DNA from: an uncultured Alistipes sp.
GTDB lineage: Bacteria > Bacteroidota > Bacteroidia > Bacteroidales > Rikenellaceae
NCBI GenBank assembly: GCA_900539755.1
Contig: UQDC01000018.1
Location: 1-43,355 of the forward strand
DNA: 43,355 nucleotides
Reading direction: 5' to 3'
Shown here: positions 41,745 to 43,355 of the stretch, in pieces
Layout: every line of letters starts with the position of its first letter
How positions within the stretch are numbered: the stretch's first letter is position 1
Notes under the pieces: generated by a model
Seen by the model: the letters and a program-made list of their open reading frames with translations, nothing else
Told to the model about the DNA's origin: nothing
Database searches by the model: none
Program-made: the position numbers and the translations under genes

Positions 41745-42950
41745 ATGCCTAATTACGTTAATATATTCCCGATCTTGCTTACGATGGCATCTGTCATCTG
41801 TGTGGGTGGTGCGATTCTGCTTTTTTTACGAGGACGAAACAACCGTTCACGGCGACTATTGGCGGGTATTATGTTGGCGTGGGGACTTATCTATGTGATT
41901 CATGTTGCTGGGATGTTTTTTGGAAATCAGTATTTGAATTTTATTAGAACTGATGTAGCTGATCCAGTAGTATTGGTTGGAGGAAACTTATATTTGATCA
42001 TCCTTTTGCTCTATCCTTTGGAGATTGTGCGTCCTGGATGGCTCAGTCTAAAACGGGTAGGTATAGTGTTGCTCCCCTATGTGTCAGTAACACTCCTGTA
42101 TTACTTTGTCTTGTTTTTGTTAGGTCAAAAAATACTCGTGTTGCATAATATAGGGCAACTCATAGAACATATCGGAGAGTTTAATGTCTGGTATCGCCTG
42201 TTGATGACTCTCTCTATTATTATTTATCTTGCATTCCTTTTCCGATTAACTTGTCGCTATCAAAAATTTTACCAGCAGTGGTGTTGTAACAACTATTCCG
42301 ATGACGAGGACATAAATATTGCATGGTTACGTCAATATGGTATCGGTGTGATGTTGATTGGAGTTGCTTATTTTTGGTTGCTATTTGATGGAAATACATA
42401 CTGTATCATTGTGCACAACCTTACGGTACAATGTTTCTTTTGTTACACACTCTACAAAGGTCTCTTCCACGATAACCCATACACAGAGAATTTTTTCAGT
42501 TATACACTGGATGAAGCGGATGCATTGCAGAAAGCTGAACTTAGAGAAAAACAATTGTCTGCCGGTACGGTCTGTGTTCCGGAGAGCGAAAGCGCATTTT
42601 TAAAGAAATTACCTGCTTATCGTGATGAGGTGGCCAATTGGATGATAGAGAAAAAACCGTATCTGAATCCGAGTTTTAAGCTTATCGATGTATCGGAAAT
42701 TTTGCCTTTAAACCGGACATATCTGTCGCGTGTGTTCAACGATGGTTTTGGAGATAGTTTTAGCAATGTGGTACGAGATTACCGCATACGTGAGGCAGAA
42801 TGGATGCTTACCAATCGTAAAGATATATCAGTAGGGCAGGTGGGCGAACTTTGTGGTTTTTCTTCTTCTTCGGTTTTTCACCGCGCTTTCGTGCAGAGTC
42901 ACGATGGACTGACTCCCAATCGCTATCGCAAACAGTTGGAAGAATACTAA
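41745..42950 (+). CDS. Membrane-anchored AraC-family transcriptional regulator
   Basis: This is a 401-residue protein. The N-terminal 240 residues hold six or seven hydrophobic helices (for example FPILLTMASVICVGGAILLFL, LLAGIMLAWGLIYVIHVAGMFF, RLLMTLSIIIYLAFLFRL). A linker is followed by a C-terminal AraC DNA-binding domain: two HTH parts in FKLIDVSEILPLNRTYLSRVFNDGFGDSFSNVVRDYRIREAEWML and ISVGQVGELCGFSSSSVFHRAFVQSHDGLTPNRYRKQL. This membrane-sensor plus AraC build is common in Bacteroidota. It probably responds to a periplasmic or membrane signal. The target may be itself or a gene outside the window. Confidence 0.88.
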   Translation: MPNYVNIFPILLTMASVICVGGAILLFLRGRNNRSRRLLAGIMLAWGLIYVIHVAGMFFGNQYLNFIRTDVADPVVLVGGNLYLIILLLYPLEIVRPGWLSLKRVGIVLLPYVSVTLLYYFVLFLLGQKILVLHNIGQLIEHIGEFNVWYRLLMTLSIIIYLAFLFRLTCRYQKFYQQWCCNNYSDDEDINIAWLRQYGIGVMLIGVAYFWLLFDGNTYCIIVHNLTVQCFFCYTLYKGLFHDNPYTENFFSYTLDEADALQKAELREKQLSAGTVCVPESESAFLKKLPAYRDEVANWMIEKKPYLNPSFKLIDVSEILPLNRTYLSRVFNDGFGDSFSNVVRDYRIREAEWMLTNRKDISVGQVGELCGFSSSSVFHRAFVQSHDGLTPNRYRKQLEEY

Positions 42951-43012
42951 TTTTTTATTGTATTTTCAGTCAAGTCGTTAGCTTCTAACCAAGTTCTATA
43001 CCTCCTTTTTAC

Positions 43013-43067
43013 AATTTGTAAATTTATAATTTGCAAGTTTAATTTTACAATTTGCGAATTTAATTTG
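43013..43067. repeat. Short AATTTG direct repeats
   Basis: AATTTG recurs at 43013, 43028, 43049 and 43062 in sequences of the kind TTTGC(A/G)A(G/A)TTTAATTT. The two best copies (43028 and 43049) are 21 nt apart. AT-rich sequence makes chance likely for the weaker copies. Confidence 0.45.
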
Positions 43068-43179
43068 ACAAAAAGGAAACAATCTTCCTGCCTTTCTCTT
43101 GCAACTTTATATCCCGATAAGTTATTCGGACATACGGATATAGACACATTTACGGAATAAAGTCATGTTTCATCTTTCA

Positions 43180-43214
43180 TATCACTAGTGTCCCTTAACG
43201 GGACACTAGTGATA
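43180..43214. repeat. 15 bp inverted repeat with a near copy at the window edge
   Basis: TATCACTAGTGTCCC (43180-43194) and GGGACACTAGTGATA (43200-43214) form a perfect inverted repeat with a TTAAC spacer. The right arm recurs with one change at 43340-43354 (CGGGACAGTAGTGAT). This could mark the ends of an insertion sequence or be a terminator; no transposase is visible. Confidence 0.5.
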
Positions 43215-43355
43215 CTATTTCTCAAACATTAGGCTTTGTGTTGTTTGAGAAAGTGTCTATAAATCAATTGTTTAACAAAAATCAAGATTCCGTTTTAACT
43301 GATGGATATCCTAACTTATTCAGTATGAGTTAGTTTAAACGGGACAGTAGTGATT

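Larger units (their letters stand above)
42951..43355. other. Gene-free AT-rich end of window
   Basis: 405 nt with no credible gene. It contains short direct repeats of AATTTG units at 43013-43067 and the inverted-repeat pair described separately. A gene or mobile element may begin right of the window. Confidence 0.5.

Noticed and set aside
1..43355. CRISPR array, rRNA or tRNA genes
   Set aside because: No regularly spaced direct repeats and no rRNA or tRNA sequence were recognised on either strand.

Overview
This 43 kb window looks like chromosomal DNA of a Bacteroidota bacterium, probably order Bacteroidales. Several gene neighbours and lengths suggest a Rikenellaceae-like lineage, but that is only a guess. 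The evidence is a set of Bacteroidota-type promoters (TTTG, about 19 nt, then TAnnTTTG) upstream of carA, adk, thiL, rpsP, rpsA and gcvP; the rpsP-rimM pair with a long Ala/Glu-rich S16 tail; GIN-domain (DUF2807) and DUF4923-like secreted proteins; and a TGS/uridine-kinase fusion. Most of the window is housekeeping.

Region 1 (1-6104, + strand) is the unusual part. A 5'-truncated gene that looks like the C-terminus of a type VI secretion/contractile-injection baseplate protein (TssF/gpJ-like) is followed in the same direction by a small ubiquitin-like beta-grasp protein ending in Gly, an E2 ubiquitin-conjugating-like protein with an intact His-Pro-Asn motif and a Cys in the right context, two exported proteins (one a periplasmic coiled coil with a C-terminal membrane helix), and an 805-residue protein combining a lipobox, a VWA-like domain, a RING-H2-like zinc-binding cluster, several membrane helices and an FHA-like C-terminus. 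Together they look like Ubl + E2 + RING-type E3 candidates wired to a cell-envelope machine. No E1 or JAB peptidase gene is visible; either could lie upstream of the window.

Region 2 (6.1-22.1 kb): a Sfp-type phosphopantetheinyl transferase, carB and carA (overlapping, pyrimidine/arginine synthesis), a TrmH/SpoU RNA methyltransferase, a GIN-domain protein, pdxA, thrS and infC, a DUF4923-like protein, kdsA (LPS), rarA and a YfcE-like phosphodiesterase. infC appears to start at an AUA codon behind a strong Shine-Dalgarno sequence. The thrS leader holds a hairpin whose loop reads like a tRNA-Thr(CGU) anticodon loop.

Region 3 (22.3-30.5 kb): rimM and rpsP, a divergent pair of small DNA-binding-type proteins with repeated operator-like sites, a WecA/TagO-like glycosyl-1-phosphate transferase, a MATE exporter, a 1.2 kb gene-free stretch with a cluster of DnaA-box-like 9-mers, then divergent adk and thiL from overlapping promoters.

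Region 4 (30.5-43.4 kb): a ferredoxin-nitroreductase, a Cof-type HAD phosphatase, rpsA-rnz, the TGS/uridine kinase fusion, gcvP, a SlyD-like prolyl isomerase with a Cys/His-rich tail, and a membrane-anchored AraC-type regulator. The window ends in AT-rich DNA with a 15 bp inverted repeat, a near copy of which reappears at the edge. Convergent gene pairs are repeatedly separated by symmetric hairpins that can end transcription in both directions.
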